Of a DNA stretch of 64,000 nucleotides, positions 18,362 through 27,618 are shown piece by piece. Below the pieces are notes generated by a model. That model was not told the DNA's origin, did not search any database, and saw nothing but the letters and a program-made list of their open reading frames with translations. The translations under genes were made by a program, and so were the position numbers. Positions within the stretch are counted from its first letter, which is position 1. Each line of letters begins with the position of its first letter. Source of the stretch: Polaromonas sp. P2-4. GTDB lineage: Bacteria; Pseudomonadota; Gammaproteobacteria; Burkholderiales; Burkholderiaceae_C. The DNA lies in NCBI GenBank assembly GCA_024703855.1, contig CP087965.1, forward strand, positions 2,100,001-2,164,000. The letters are read 5' to 3'.

Positions 18362-18721
18362 ATGATGTTGCGCAATTGGAAGACTATTTTTCTCACCATT
18401 ACCATTGCCTTTGTCGTTGTCGTTGTATGCGTAGTGTGGTTGTTCATTCCTGTTCGGCACTGCTGCGGGACGAATGATGAGGCTGAAGCAAAGTTCGAGC
18501 TGATTCTTGGACGCGCCATCGACGGTGAGGTACAAGCAATTGGCCAGCTCTATCGGGACTATGCGTCTGCAGGACGTCTACAGGAGGCTCACCGATGGGC
18601 ATTGATGGGCGCGATGGCTGGCGATGAGCAACTTACACATAAGTATGTCGATATATACAAATCCATGTCGAGAGAAGCAAGAAAGTCCGATGAAATCGTG
18701 ATCAGAAAAAACGCTTCATGA
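18362..18721 (+). CDS. Small membrane-anchored hypothetical protein
   Basis: A 119-residue protein with one N-terminal membrane segment (TIFLTITIAFVVVVVCVVWL) followed by a short Cys pair (HCCG) and a helical domain. Its AIGQLYRDYASAGRLQEAHRW pattern resembles a single Sel1/TPR-like repeat. The GC content is lower than that of its neighbours. It is downstream of the toxin gene on the same strand but 75 bases away. No function is assigned. Confidence 0.6.
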   Translation: MMLRNWKTIFLTITIAFVVVVVCVVWLFIPVRHCCGTNDEAEAKFELILGRAIDGEVQAIGQLYRDYASAGRLQEAHRWALMGAMAGDEQLTHKYVDIYKSMSREARKSDEIVIRKNAS

Positions 18722-18894
18722 GAAGGCACCCGCCGTCTTGCTGCGATGATTGGGTTTCCGCTCTAATCTTCTCGCACACCGAGGATCCAGACAAATAGTC
18801 AGAGGGATGCAGCGTCAACGTAAATTGGGGCCAAGCTCCAATTGGGCAAAATATGACCCCAAAGGTTCATGCCAATCCGCTACGAATTAAATAG

Positions 18895-19293
18895 CTAGCT
18901 GCGCCCGTACTCCGTGGGGAAGCAGCCTTTTTTCATTGAAATTACCGCCCGATCCTTGCTCAACAGCATGGCTTGCCGGGCCACCGCGAGGTCGATAAAT
19001 TTCTGGTCGTCCGGGTCGCTGCAGGTCACGCTGGCTTTGGCGGCAACCTCCGTCAGGCGGGCGTGGCGGTCAAAGGCTGCCAGCACATCGTCGGCGCTCA
19101 GCTTGTAAAAATCCAGGCGAGGAACAATTTGCGGATAGGCCAGCACGCGCGCCAGCTCGTCGCGCATGGGCTGGGTGGCCAGCCAGTCGAGCTCACCGGC
19201 TTCCAGCGCCTGCCTGACCGGCAGCGCTGCCGCATCGTTGAAGACAAACACATCGAGAACGATGTTGGTGTCCAGAACGATGGGCCTGGCCAT
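18895..19293 (-). CDS. PIN-domain putative toxin (PilT-type RNase)
   Basis: PIN-fold ribonuclease of the 'putative toxin-antitoxin system toxin component, PIN family', about 132 residues. The acidic residues are present: Asp in VLDTNIVLDVFVFND (first strand), Glu in QPMRDELARVL, and Asp in DPDDQKFIDLAVA. No antitoxin gene is adjacent; instead its ATG shares one base with the stop of the THUMP methyltransferase gene (TGATG), so it is translated with that gene. A shortened paralogue lies 1.5 kb away. Confidence 0.85.
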   Translation of the reverse strand: MARPIVLDTNIVLDVFVFNDAAALPVRQALEAGELDWLATQPMRDELARVLAYPQIVPRLDFYKLSADDVLAAFDRHARLTEVAAKASVTCSDPDDQKFIDLAVARQAMLLSKDRAVISMKKGCFPTEYGRS

Positions 19294-20672
19294 CAAGGCT
19301 TGGCCTCGCCGGTTGAGCGGTTTTCGGGTTTACCGCGTGCCGAACCGGCGACCATGTCAAAGCGGAACAGCCGGCATTCAATCGGGCCGTTCCACATCGG
19401 TACGCGGCGCGATTCTTTGAGGCGCATTTTGCTGGGCAGCTTGAGGTCGGGCGTGAGCACATGGGCGGTCCAGCCGGCGTAGTTTTTCTTCCAGTGCGTG
19501 GCCAGTTGCGGAAAGAAGTCGGAGGCCTCTTCGCCGCTGGCGGTTTGTGCCTGCTCGCGGCCGGGGTTGGCGCTGCGGTCGCGGCTGGGCGCAAAACCTG
19601 AATCATCACGGGAGTCGCCGCTATCGTTGGCCAGTGGCTGGCCAAACTCGTCGATGCTCTGCCCCTGAAATTGGGTGCGGCGTTGATCCCGGCCCTGAAC
19701 ACCGGAGATGCCGGCCACACCCGCAACATCAATCCGCTCACCATAAGGCGGATTCACCAGCATCACGCCCGTCGGTGCGGGCGGCATGCGCTGCAGCGCG
19801 TCGCCGCCGCGAAACTGCACGGCATTGGCCACACCGGCGCGCTCGGCATTGCGCTCGGCAAAGTCCACCATCCTGAACGACACATCGCTGCCGAACACCG
19901 GCGCGGTAGGTTCGGTGATGGCCGCCTCGGCCTGGTCCAGCAGGCCGTCCCAGACATGGCCCTGGAAGGGTAAATATTTCTGGAAGGCAAAGCGGCGGTT
20001 GATGCCGGGCGCGATGTTGCAGGCAATCTGCGCGGCCTCGATCGCAATCGTGCCCGAACCGCAACACGGGTCGTACAGCGGCACGCCGTTCCTGCACTGC
20101 TGGTCCCAGCCGCTGGCGGCAATCATGGCCGCGGCCAGGGTTTCTTTCAGCGGGGCGTCGCCCTTGTCTTCGCGCCAGCCGCGCTTGAAGAGCGGCTCGC
20201 CCGAGGTGTCGATGTAAATGGTAACGGTGTCGGTGGTCAGGTGCACATAGACCCGCACGTCGGGCCAGCGCGTGTCTACATCGGGGCGCACGTCAAACTT
20301 GGCCCTAAAGCGGTCGGCAATCGCGTCCTTGATTTTCAGCGCGGCAAAGTTCAGACTTTGCAGCGGGCTGTGCTGGGCGGTGATTTCGACCTTGAAGGTT
20401 TGTTTGGGCGTGAACCAGATTTCCCAGGCCACATTGGCCGCCGCGTTGTACAAGTCCTGCTCGCTGCGGTATTGGTTGTGCTGCAGCTCGATCAGCACGC
20501 GCTGGGCCAGCCGGCTGTGCAGGTTGAGCTGCAGGGCGTCGCGCCAGGAGCCTTGCAGCTGCACACCGGCGCGCCAGGCTTTGCCGTCTATGCCGGTGAC
20601 ACGCTTGACTTCAGTGGCCAGCAAGGCCTCGACGCCGGCGGCGCAGGGCAAAAATAATTGGAGTTGGTTCAT
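19293..20672 (-). CDS. THUMP-domain RNA methyltransferase (RlmL-like)
   Basis: Class I SAM-dependent RNA methyltransferase with an N-terminal THUMP domain (residues about 45-155) and a methyltransferase domain with DPCCGSGTIAIEAAQIACN (SAM loop) and the catalytic VNPPYGERI. It resembles the N-terminal half of RlmL, which makes m2G in 23S rRNA. After NPPYGERI a ~75-residue low-complexity insert (Gly/Gln/Asp/Ser-rich, about 320-395) precedes the final strands LATHWKKNYAGWTAHVLT and MWNGPIECRLFRFD. Length is 459 residues. It is downstream of rpoN on the same strand. Confidence 0.9.
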   Translation of the reverse strand: MNQLQLFLPCAAGVEALLATEVKRVTGIDGKAWRAGVQLQGSWRDALQLNLHSRLAQRVLIELQHNQYRSEQDLYNAAANVAWEIWFTPKQTFKVEITAQHSPLQSLNFAALKIKDAIADRFRAKFDVRPDVDTRWPDVRVYVHLTTDTVTIYIDTSGEPLFKRGWREDKGDAPLKETLAAAMIAASGWDQQCRNGVPLYDPCCGSGTIAIEAAQIACNIAPGINRRFAFQKYLPFQGHVWDGLLDQAEAAITEPTAPVFGSDVSFRMVDFAERNAERAGVANAVQFRGGDALQRMPPAPTGVMLVNPPYGERIDVAGVAGISGVQGRDQRRTQFQGQSIDEFGQPLANDSGDSRDDSGFAPSRDRSANPGREQAQTASGEEASDFFPQLATHWKKNYAGWTAHVLTPDLKLPSKMRLKESRRVPMWNGPIECRLFRFDMVAGSARGKPENRSTGEAKP

Positions 20673-20693
20673 AAGTGGGGCCTCAAGGGGCTT

Positions 20694-22240
20694 TTAGAGC
20701 GACTTGCGCAGGCTGGCCGGCGCAATGCGCAGCGCTTCATGGTATTTGGCCACGGTGCGGCGGGCACATTCAATGCCCTGCTCTTTGAGCATTTCGGAAA
20801 TCTGGTTGTCGCTGAGCGGCTTTTTAAGGTTCTCGGACGATACGAACTGCTTGATCAGCGCACGCACTGCCGTGCTGGAGGCATTGCCGCCGGTTTCAGT
20901 ACCCAGCGCAGAGCCAAAAAGTATTTGAGTTCGAAGGTGCCGAAGGGCGTGCTCATGTATTTGGCCGTGGTCACGCGCGAGATGGTGGACTCGTGCAGGC
21001 CCAGTTCGTCAGCAATCTCGCGCAGCACCAGCGGGCGCATGGCCAGTTCGCCGTGGGTGAAAAAGTTCTTTTGCCGCTCCACAATCGCGCTGCTCACGCG
21101 CAGGATGGTGTCAAAACGCTGCTGGATGTTTTTGATGAACCAACGCGCTTCCTGCAAACGCTGCTGCAGCGCCTGGCCGTTCTGGCCTTTGTGCTGCTTC
21201 AGCGCATTGGCATAAATGTCATGCACGCGCAGGCGCGGCATCACGTCGCTGTTGAGCGAGACCTTGAAGCCCCGGCCCGCCTTCACAACGATCACGTCGG
21301 GCACGATCAGGTTGCGCTCAACGTTGACAAAACGGCGGCCGGGTTTGGGATCGAGCCGGCCAATCACGCCGATGGCGCCCTTGATGACTAGGTCGGAAAA
21401 ACCGCACAGGTGCGACAAGCGCTTCACGTCGCGCTTGGCCAGCAGTTCCATGGGCTGCTTGCACACGGCCATGGCGGCGCGGGTTTCTTCGCAGTCCTTG
21501 CAATCGAGCAGTTGCAGGCTCAGGCACTCGGCCAGGTTGCGCGCGCCTACGCCGGCGGGCTCCATGTGCTGCAGCAGCTTCAGGGCCATGGCAAAGTGCT
21601 GCTCCAGCTCTTCGGCCGCTTCCAGGTCATCGCCAGCCAGACCGGCTGCCAGCGAGGCCAGGCTGTCCTCGAGGTAGCCGTCGTCATTGAGCGACTCAAT
21701 CAAAAAGTGCAGGGCCGCGCGGTCTTCATCCGACAGTCGCAAACCGAGTGACTGCTGGTGCAAATGGTCTTGCAGCGACTCATGGCTGCGCGCCAGGTCG
21801 GAGGCCTCGGCCTCGCTGTCGTCCGCATTGTTTGTGCGGGCCGGCGCATCGCCGCCCCACTCGCTGTCGTCGGGCGCAGACTCGACCGTGCCATCGCCCT
21901 CCCAGCTTTCTTCCAGCTTAGCCTCAGAGCTGGTCTCCGGGCTGACTTCAGCATCATTTTGGCCTGTAGCCACCGTATCATGAGCGTCAGCAGCTATCGA
22001 ATTCGTAGCAGATTCAAACTCCCGGCTGTCCTGGCTGACCGGTGTGTTGGTGTGCTCCAGACCAAATTCTTCGCGCACCGCAGCGTCTTCCGTAACCTCA
22101 AGAAACGGGTTTTCGTCGAGCATCTGCTCGACCTCCTGACTGAGTTCGAGCGTGGACAGCTGCAGCAGGCGGATCGACTGCTGCAGCTGCGGCGTAAGCG
22201 CCAGGTGCTGCGAGACGCGTAATGACAGGCCTTGTTTCAC
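20694..22240 (-). CDS. rpoN: RNA polymerase sigma-54 factor (one frameshift)
   Basis: Sigma-54, which recognises -24/-12 promoters and needs enhancer-binding activators. Region [21 protein letters not shown] with the usual Gln-rich helix. An acidic region II (residues about 60-150) follows; part of it ([16 protein letters not shown]) is encoded by an inserted interspersed-repeat copy. Region III contains the core-binding and DNA-binding domains ([19 protein letters not shown] helix-turn-helix). The frame slips near 20915; the adjacent frame gives the RpoN box [14 protein letters not shown] and a stop at 20694. Repaired length is about 515 residues. It lies next to lptB, as is usual in proteobacteria. 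Confidence 0.96.
21961..22010 (-). repeat. ~50 bp interspersed repeat inside rpoN
   Basis: In the rpoN reading direction it starts TGCTACGAATTCGATAGCTG, continues through a TGACGCTCATGATACGG core and ends GGTGGCTACAGGCC. It lies in the variable acidic region II, so insertion was tolerated in frame. Confidence 0.65.
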
Positions 22241-22381
22241 TGGAGTTCCGAACGCCCGGAAGGTTGGGGCGACATGTCTTCGGCCAGCAGGGGCCGCGAA
22301 ACCGGCTTCGCCGGGCCGCAGGCGCCGCCCCCTCGAGGGGGGAGGGAGCTACACGAAGTGAGCGACAACGGGGGGAAGTCA
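22241..22381. other. GC-rich intergenic segment between lptB and rpoN
   Basis: Contains short inverted pieces such as CCCCCTCGAGGGGGGAGGG and GCGCCGCCCC and the phrase GAGCTACACGAAGTGAGCGA, which resembles spacer sequence I have seen between Comamonadaceae genes. No gene is visible. Confidence 0.4.
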
Positions 22382-23163
22382 TTACATTTTGAAGTGCTCG
22401 CCGAGATAAACCCGGCGCACGTCGGCGTTGTTCACAATCTCGGACGGGGTGCCGGTGGCCAGCACATGGCCGTCGCTGATGATGTAGGCGTGGTCGCAAA
22501 TACCCAGGGTTTCGCGCACGTTGTGGTCGGTGATCAGCACGCCGATGCCGCGCGATTTCAGGAAGCCGATGATGCGCTGAATCTCGATCACGGCAATCGG
22601 GTCAATGCCGGCAAAAGGCTCGTCTAACAAAATAAAACGCGGCTGGGTCGCCAAGGCCCGCGCGATCTCGACGCGGCGGCGCTCGCCACCCGACAGCGCC
22701 GGTGCCGGCGAGTCGCGCAGATGGTCAACCCGCAAGTCGTGCAGCAGTCCATCGAGGCGGGTCTGGATGTCGGCGCGATCCAGCGGTTTTCCCGCGCCGT
22801 CCAGCTGCAATTCCAGCACGGCGCGCACATTTTCCTCGACCGTGAGCTTGCGGAAAATCGAAGCTTCCTGCGGCAGGTAGCTCAGTCCGAGGCGGGCGCG
22901 CAGGTGAATCGGCATGTGCTCAACCGACTGGCCGTCAATGGAGATTTCACCCGCATCGGCGCGCACCAGACCCACGATCATGTAGAACGAGGTGGTTTTG
23001 CCGGCACCATTGGGGCCCAGCAAACCGACCACCTCGCCTTTTGCACGGCCAGCGACACGTTCTGGACCACCTGGCGACCGCCGTACGATTTTTGCAGCCC
23101 CTGCGCCACCAGGCGGCTGGGCGTTGCGGTATTGACCGCCGAAGTATCAGTCACCACATCCAT
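22382..23163 (-). CDS. lptB: Lipopolysaccharide export ATP-binding protein LptB (one frameshift)
   Basis: ATPase of the LptB2FGC transporter that drives lipopolysaccharide from the inner membrane to the cell surface. The start is ATG at 23163 ([11 protein letters not shown]). Motifs: [17 protein letters not shown] (Walker A), [17 protein letters not shown] (Q-loop and the following LptB-specific helix), [15 protein letters not shown] (signature), [14 protein letters not shown] (Walker B) and [10 protein letters not shown] (H-loop). A missing G in VQKGE (near 23042) splits the N-terminal strand from Walker A. The usual order lptA-lptB-rpoN is kept. Confidence 0.96.
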
Positions 23164-23188
23164 CTGTTGCCCATTCTTTTCATTTTTT

Positions 23189-23812
23189 CTATTTTTTGTC
23201 AGTGCCCAGCGTGGTGCTGGGGCGCAGGACGACTGGGGGCACGACAGCCGGCGGCGTGCCGGCTGCCGATGCGGCGGTGCGCGGCGCCAGCATGGCGCGA
23301 ACCCGCCCGGTGGGATTGGTGGTCGTGCGATTTTGGGCGCCCCCATCCACGGTAAACACATCGGTGTTGTTGTCGTAAACAATCAGCGCACCGGTTGTCT
23401 CATCGAGCAAAGTCGCGCCGTTGTAGCGGCGCACCACGGCGCTTTTGATGAATTTGACGAGATCGGCGCGGCTGTCGTATTCGATACGCTCCCCTTCGCC
23501 CTCGATGTACTCGTCAACCCCGTCGCTTTTTACGGTAGAAGGCGAGCTTGTCGGGCGCCCCTGTGGCAATCGCCAGTTGGTAGCCCTCGGGGTCTTGCGC
23601 CACATCCACCCGAGCGCCGCGGACAATGGTGGTGCCCTTGGTGATCACCACGTTGCCGGTGAACACGCTGGTCTGCTTCAGGTCGTCGTAGCGCAAGGCA
23701 TCGGCCTCGGCATTCATGGGCTTGTCCCGGTCGGCACGTTCGGCGGCGGCCGGAAACACGGCTCCCAGCGCGAGGGCGGCCATCACGATCAGGGTGAAAA
23801 AGGGTTTTTCAT
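23189..23812 (-). CDS. lptA: Lipopolysaccharide export periplasmic protein LptA (frameshifted)
   Basis: Periplasmic OstA-like bridge protein that carries lipopolysaccharide between LptC and LptD. The start is ATG at 23812 (MKNPFFTLIVMAALALGAVF after repair of a T run), giving a signal peptide cut near AAAE. Typical strands follow: MNAEADALRYDDLKQTSVFT, GNVVITKGTTIVRGARVDV, YIEGEGERIEYDSRADLVKF and ALIVYDNNTDVFTVDG. Frame slips near 23798 (T run) and 23525. The Pro/Thr/Ala-rich C-terminal tail is common in Burkholderiales LptA. It is 25 bases upstream of lptB. Confidence 0.92.
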
Positions 23813-23898
23813 AAAGGCACGAATCTTGCTGCTAGGAGGGTTGGGTGATTGTAGCCATGCCGACTGAAGGAATGGCTACAACGAAAAATTTGGCCCAT

Positions 23899-23925
23899 AA
23901 AAAAACCCGCCTATTGTTGGCGGGC
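23899..23925 (-). terminator. Rho-independent terminator after dsbA
   Basis: On the minus strand GCCCGCC-AACAATA-GGCGGG is followed by seven T residues. It lies 25 bases beyond the dsbA stop, just before the lptA promoter region. Confidence 0.85.
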
Positions 23926-23949
23926 TTTCTCTGAAAGGCCGTGGTTTTT

Positions 23950-24620
23950 TTAGGCTTTGCCTGGTTTGGCCTTGCGGGACTGACCGATCAGGTAGTCGGT
24001 GACCTGGAGCGCACGCCCCATGTTTTGAGCCAATGTGCCCGAGGTGAAGTAACGCCCGCCAACGCCGAGTGCAGGCACGCCGTCCACCTGGTAGCTGTCC
24101 TGCAGCTGCGTGGCCTTGCGCACCTTGGTGCTGATGGAGAACGAGTTGTACATCTCGACAAACTTGGCCTTGTCGATGCCCTGTTTCTCGGCCCAGGCCG
24201 TCACCAGGTCCGCGGTGTTGAGCGACTGTTTCTCCACATGAATGGCGTAGAACACCTTTTTATGGAGTTCATCGACCTTGCCCATGCCTTCCAGCACATA
24301 GAAAAGACGCTGCTGCGGCTCGAAGTCGGGGCGAAAGGACACGGGAACGCGCCTGACGCTCACGTCTTTGGGCGCTTTTTAATCCAGGCTTCGAGTTGCG
24401 GCTCAAAGGCGTTGCAGTGCGGACAGCTGTACCAGAAGAACTCCACCACTTCGACCTGGCCTGCCGAGGCCTCGGTAGGCGCGGGCTTGTCCAGCGTCAG
24501 GTAGTCGGCGCCGTCCTTGAAGGCCGCGGCCTGGGCCTGGGCGGCGCTGGGCAGCGCGGCGGCGCCCAAGGCGGCAGCGGCTACAGAGGCGGCTGAAAGC
24601 GAAAACTCACGTCGTTGCAT
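23950..24620 (-). CDS. dsbA: Thiol:disulfide interchange protein DsbA (one frameshift)
   Basis: Periplasmic oxidase that introduces disulfide bonds into exported proteins. The start is ATG at 24620 after GGAGAAAAATTTG, with signal peptide MQRREFSLSAASVAAAALGA ending near AQAQ. The active site is FFWYSCPHCNAFEP (CPHC, about residue 63), and the cis-Pro loop is DGVPALGVGGRYFTSG. An RR at the very start is reminiscent of a Tat signal, although DsbA normally uses Sec/SRP. The frame slips near 24370 in a homopolymer. A terminator follows. Confidence 0.94.
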
Positions 24621-24704
24621 CAAATTTTTCTCCTGGAATGTAGAGGTGTTCGTCACGGTGTCGTGCAGGGGGTTTGATGCGCCTGCCCGGAAAAGTTCAG
24701 CCGA

Positions 24705-25354
24705 CTAGCGCTGAACCCTGACCAGGGCTGTCTCTATCGAGTTGTTGTCCAGCCGTTCCTTGGCCTTGTCGGCATCTTCTTTTTGTCAAACGGCCCCAGA
24801 CGCACGCGGTACACCGTGCGGCCCGCCTGCTCGCGCTCGGTCACCTTGGCCTGCATGCCCAGCAACAGCAGCCTGGCACGCTGCTGTTCCGCATCTTCAG
24901 GGGTGCGGAAGGCGCCGGCCTGGATGAAATAGCTGAACGGATCCGCGCCCGAGCTGGGCGCTGGCGCTAGCGCTTCCATTTTGGCCTTGGCCAGGTCACC
25001 CAGCGGGTCGGCCGACACGGCGGGCTTGGCGGCAGCCGATGGAGCCGCGGCTGATGCGGCCGTTTTGGGCGATGCCACCACGGCCGGCTCGGGGACCGTC
25101 ACATTCGTCACTTCACCGGAAGCGGACGGCGGTGCTGCCTTGGCAGGGTTTTTCCCGGCCAGCGGCGCATTCGGGTTCCAGTCCTTGTTCTTTTTGGCTT
25201 CGTCAGCATCGCTATCAGGGCTGCGCGGCTGGGACTTGTTCATGAAGGGCACCGGCACCTTGGTGATGTAGACCGCCACGGCCAGCGCAGCACCCAGTCC
25301 AATCAGCACGCCAATAATCAAACCCAGCAGGGTTCCGCCTCGTTGTTTGTTCAT
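24705..25354 (-). CDS. SPOR-domain cell-division-type protein (one frameshift)
   Basis: Inner-membrane protein with a Gly-rich N-terminal segment (GTLLGLIIGVLIGLGAALAV), a long Ala/Pro/Lys linker, and a C-terminal SPOR domain (DPFSYFIQAGAFRTPEDAEQ to the end) that binds denuded septal peptidoglycan. FtsN-like proteins of this kind sit between argS and dsbA in many Burkholderiales. The end is frameshifted near 24786 (one G missing after DKK); the adjacent frame reads through to LDNNSIETALVRVQR and a TAG at 24705. Confidence 0.9.
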
Positions 25355-25427
25355 ACCTTGCCTGCTCCTGTCTTGACCCGATGGTCTGAATTAAAGTTAT
25401 TTGTCATGACTCAATGGTTTTCGGGGG

Positions 25428-25562
25428 GCTTCTGAAAATTCGATTATCGGGATGCAGGGCAAGGCGCACGGAGCGCAGGACACCGGAATGCACTTGGGTG
25501 CATGAGGATTCCGAGCACTGCGCAACGCCGCCATGCGCCCGAGAATCGGATTTATAGAAGCT
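25428..25562. repeat. ~135 bp imperfect palindromic element
   Basis: GCTTCTGAAAATTCGATTATCGGG at the left pairs with the reverse of CCCGAGAATCGGATTTATAGAAGC at the right. The centre holds a second palindrome, GGAATGCACTTGGGTGCATGAGGATTCC. It fills most of the gap between argS and the SPOR gene and looks like a multicopy palindromic element of Burkholderiales, which I recall but cannot check. Confidence 0.6.
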
Positions 25563-25564
25563 CC

Positions 25565-27251
25565 CTACATTTTGCGGGGTGCACTGACACCCAGCACCGC
25601 CAGACCATTGTGCAACACCTGCGCCGTAGCGGCGACCAGCGCCAAGCGCGCCAGCTTGACGGCCTCTTCGTCCACCAAAATTCGCTCGGCATCGTAGTAG
25701 CTGTGGTAGCAGGCGGCCAGCTCGCGCAGGTAAAAGGCCACGTCGTGCGGCGCCAGGCCGGCGGCGGCGTTACTGAGCATGTCGGGGTACTTGGCCAGCA
25801 GCAGCATCAGCGCCTGGGCCTGCGGGCTGTCCAGGGCCGACAAGTCCACGCTTTTCAGCTGGCTCTCATCACCGCCCGCTGCGGCCCAGGTGCTGAGAAT
25901 CGAGCAGATGCGGGCATGGGCATATTGCACGTAATACACCGGGTTCTCATTGTTTTTGGCCAGCGCCAGATCGATGTCAAAGATGTACTCGGTGTCGGGC
26001 TTGCGGCTGAGCAGGAAGAAGCGCACCGCGTCCTTGCTGGTCCATTCGATCAGATCGCGCAACGTGACGTAGCTGCCGGCGCGTTTGGAGATTTTGACCT
26101 CTTCACCATGGCGCACCACCCGCACCATGGTGTGCAGCACGTAATCGGGGTAACCCTGCGGAATGCCGGCGTTGGCGGCCTGCAGCCCAGCAGCGCACGC
26201 GGGCAATCGTGCCGTGGTGGTCCATGCCCTGAATGTTGATAGCCTTGCTGTAGCCGCGCTCCCATTTGGCCAGGTGGTAGGCCACGTCAGGCACAAAGTA
26301 GGTGTAAGTGCCGTCGCTCTTTTTCATGACGCGGTCTTTGTCGTCGCCATAGTCGGTGGACTTGAGCCACAGCGCGCCATCCTGTTCGTAGGTTTTGCCG
26401 GCGTCTTTCAGCTTTTGCACCGCGCTGTCGACCCGGCCCGAGCTGTAGAGGCTGGACTCCAGGTAGTAGTTGTCAAACTTGACCGAGAACGCCTGCAGGT
26501 CCAGATCCTGCTCGTGGCGCAAATAGGCCACGGCAAACTGGCGGATGGCGTCAAGATCCTCGATATCCCCGGAGGCGGTGAACTCGCGGTCGTCAGACTT
26601 GACGGTCTTTTTGGCCAGAAAGTCATTGGCAATGTCGGCAATGTAGTCGCCGTTGTAGGCGAGTTCGGGCCAGCCGGTATCGCCTGGCTTGAGGCCTTTG
26701 GCACGCGCTTGCGTGCTGGTCGCCAGGGTCTGGATCTGCACGCCGGCGTCGTTGTAATAAAACTCGCGGTACACCTGCGCGCCCTGCGTGGCAAACAGGT
26801 TGCAAATGGCATCACCCAGCGCCGCCTGGCGGCCATGGCCCACATGCAGCGGCCCGGTCGGGTTGGCCGAGACGAACTCGACAATCATGCGGCGCTGACC
26901 GTCCGTCGGCTGAGTGCCGTAGCGGACACCAGCCTGCAGCACCTCGCGCACGGTTTCCTGCTTGGCCTCGGGTTTGAGCCGGATGTTGATAAAACCAGGG
27001 CCGGCGATTTCGATGGCATCCACCCAGCGCACAAACGCCGCGGATTGCAGCAAGGCGGCGCGCAGGGTTTCCGCCACCTGGCGCGGGTTGAGCTTGAGCG
27101 GTTTGGCCAGTTGCATGGCCGCGGTGGAGGCGAAATCACCGTGCGCCGCCACCTTGGGCGACTCGAATACGGCCGCCACGCTGCTGTCAGGCGCCATGGT
27201 TTTGAGGGCCTGGCCCAGCGCGTCCAGCAGGTCTTGTTTGATTTGAAGCAT
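25565..27251 (-). CDS. argS: Arginyl-tRNA synthetase (one frameshift)
   Basis: Class I synthetase charging tRNA-Arg. N-terminal Add-1 domain (residues 1-100), the HIGH motif as [20 protein letters not shown] (about 118-137), [31 protein letters not shown], the catalytic-loop [18 protein letters not shown] and a DALR-type helical C-terminus ([13 protein letters not shown]; final [13 protein letters not shown]). The frame slips near 26195 between TIARVR and [15 protein letters not shown]. Repaired length is about 561 residues, normal for the family. The start [12 protein letters not shown] is well conserved. Confidence 0.97.
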
Positions 27252-27316
27252 TCTTTGATTTTAAGGGTGGCCCCAGTGGCGCTTTTGCGCTGCTGGGCAA
27301 TATGCGAGAATCCATC

Positions 27317-27522
27317 TTCATTCAAGAGAGCGCTGTTGCCCTGCGACAGCCGCCGAAGGCGCAATCTCCCATGATCGCTCAGGCCCCCGTATTGAATGAA
27401 AAACGCCGAATCTGGAGAGAGTGGCCGCGCAATGCGGTCACCACCGAAGGAGCAAGACTGCAGCGCACTGAAGGTGTCGCGGTTGAATCTCTCAGGTACC
27501 AAGGACAGTGGGAGCGGCACCC
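27317..27522 (+). ncRNA. Tandem glycine riboswitch upstream of dadA
   Basis: Two glycine aptamers in series. Aptamer 1 is closed by TTCATTCAA (27317-27325) pairing with TTGAATGAA (27392-27400) and holds GCCGCCGAAGGCGCAA and GCTCAGGC. Aptamer 2 (from about 27409) holds TGGAGAG, ACCACCGAAGGAGCAA and TCTCTCAGGTACCAAGGACA. The conserved CCGAAGG-GCAA and CTCAGG blocks, their spacing and the short linker are typical. The dadA start follows about 100 bases later, so glycine probably switches dadA on. Confidence 0.9.
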
Positions 27523-27551
27523 GGACGGGTGATCGCTTGCGCCTTGAAACA

Positions 27552-27594
27552 CTATCTATTTCATAGCTGCTTGCGCCCGCCCCGTCTGGGCTCG
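27552..27594 (+). repeat. ~50 bp interspersed repeat between riboswitch and dadA
   Basis: CTATCTATTTCATAGCTGCT, then TGCGCCCGCCCCGTCTGGGC. It lies in the leader between the riboswitch and the dadA start, so it is part of the expression platform region of the transcript. Confidence 0.65.
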
Positions 27595-27618
27595 CGACCT
27601 TTTTCCTTGAGAAACAGC

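Noticed and set aside
20855..22240. A truncated sigma-54 lacking the RpoN box
   Set aside because: The box ARRTVAKY is present in the adjacent frame just downstream; a single indel explains the early stop.
26163..27374. A 403-codon plus-strand frame
   Set aside because: Antisense to argS, whose motifs are unmistakable.
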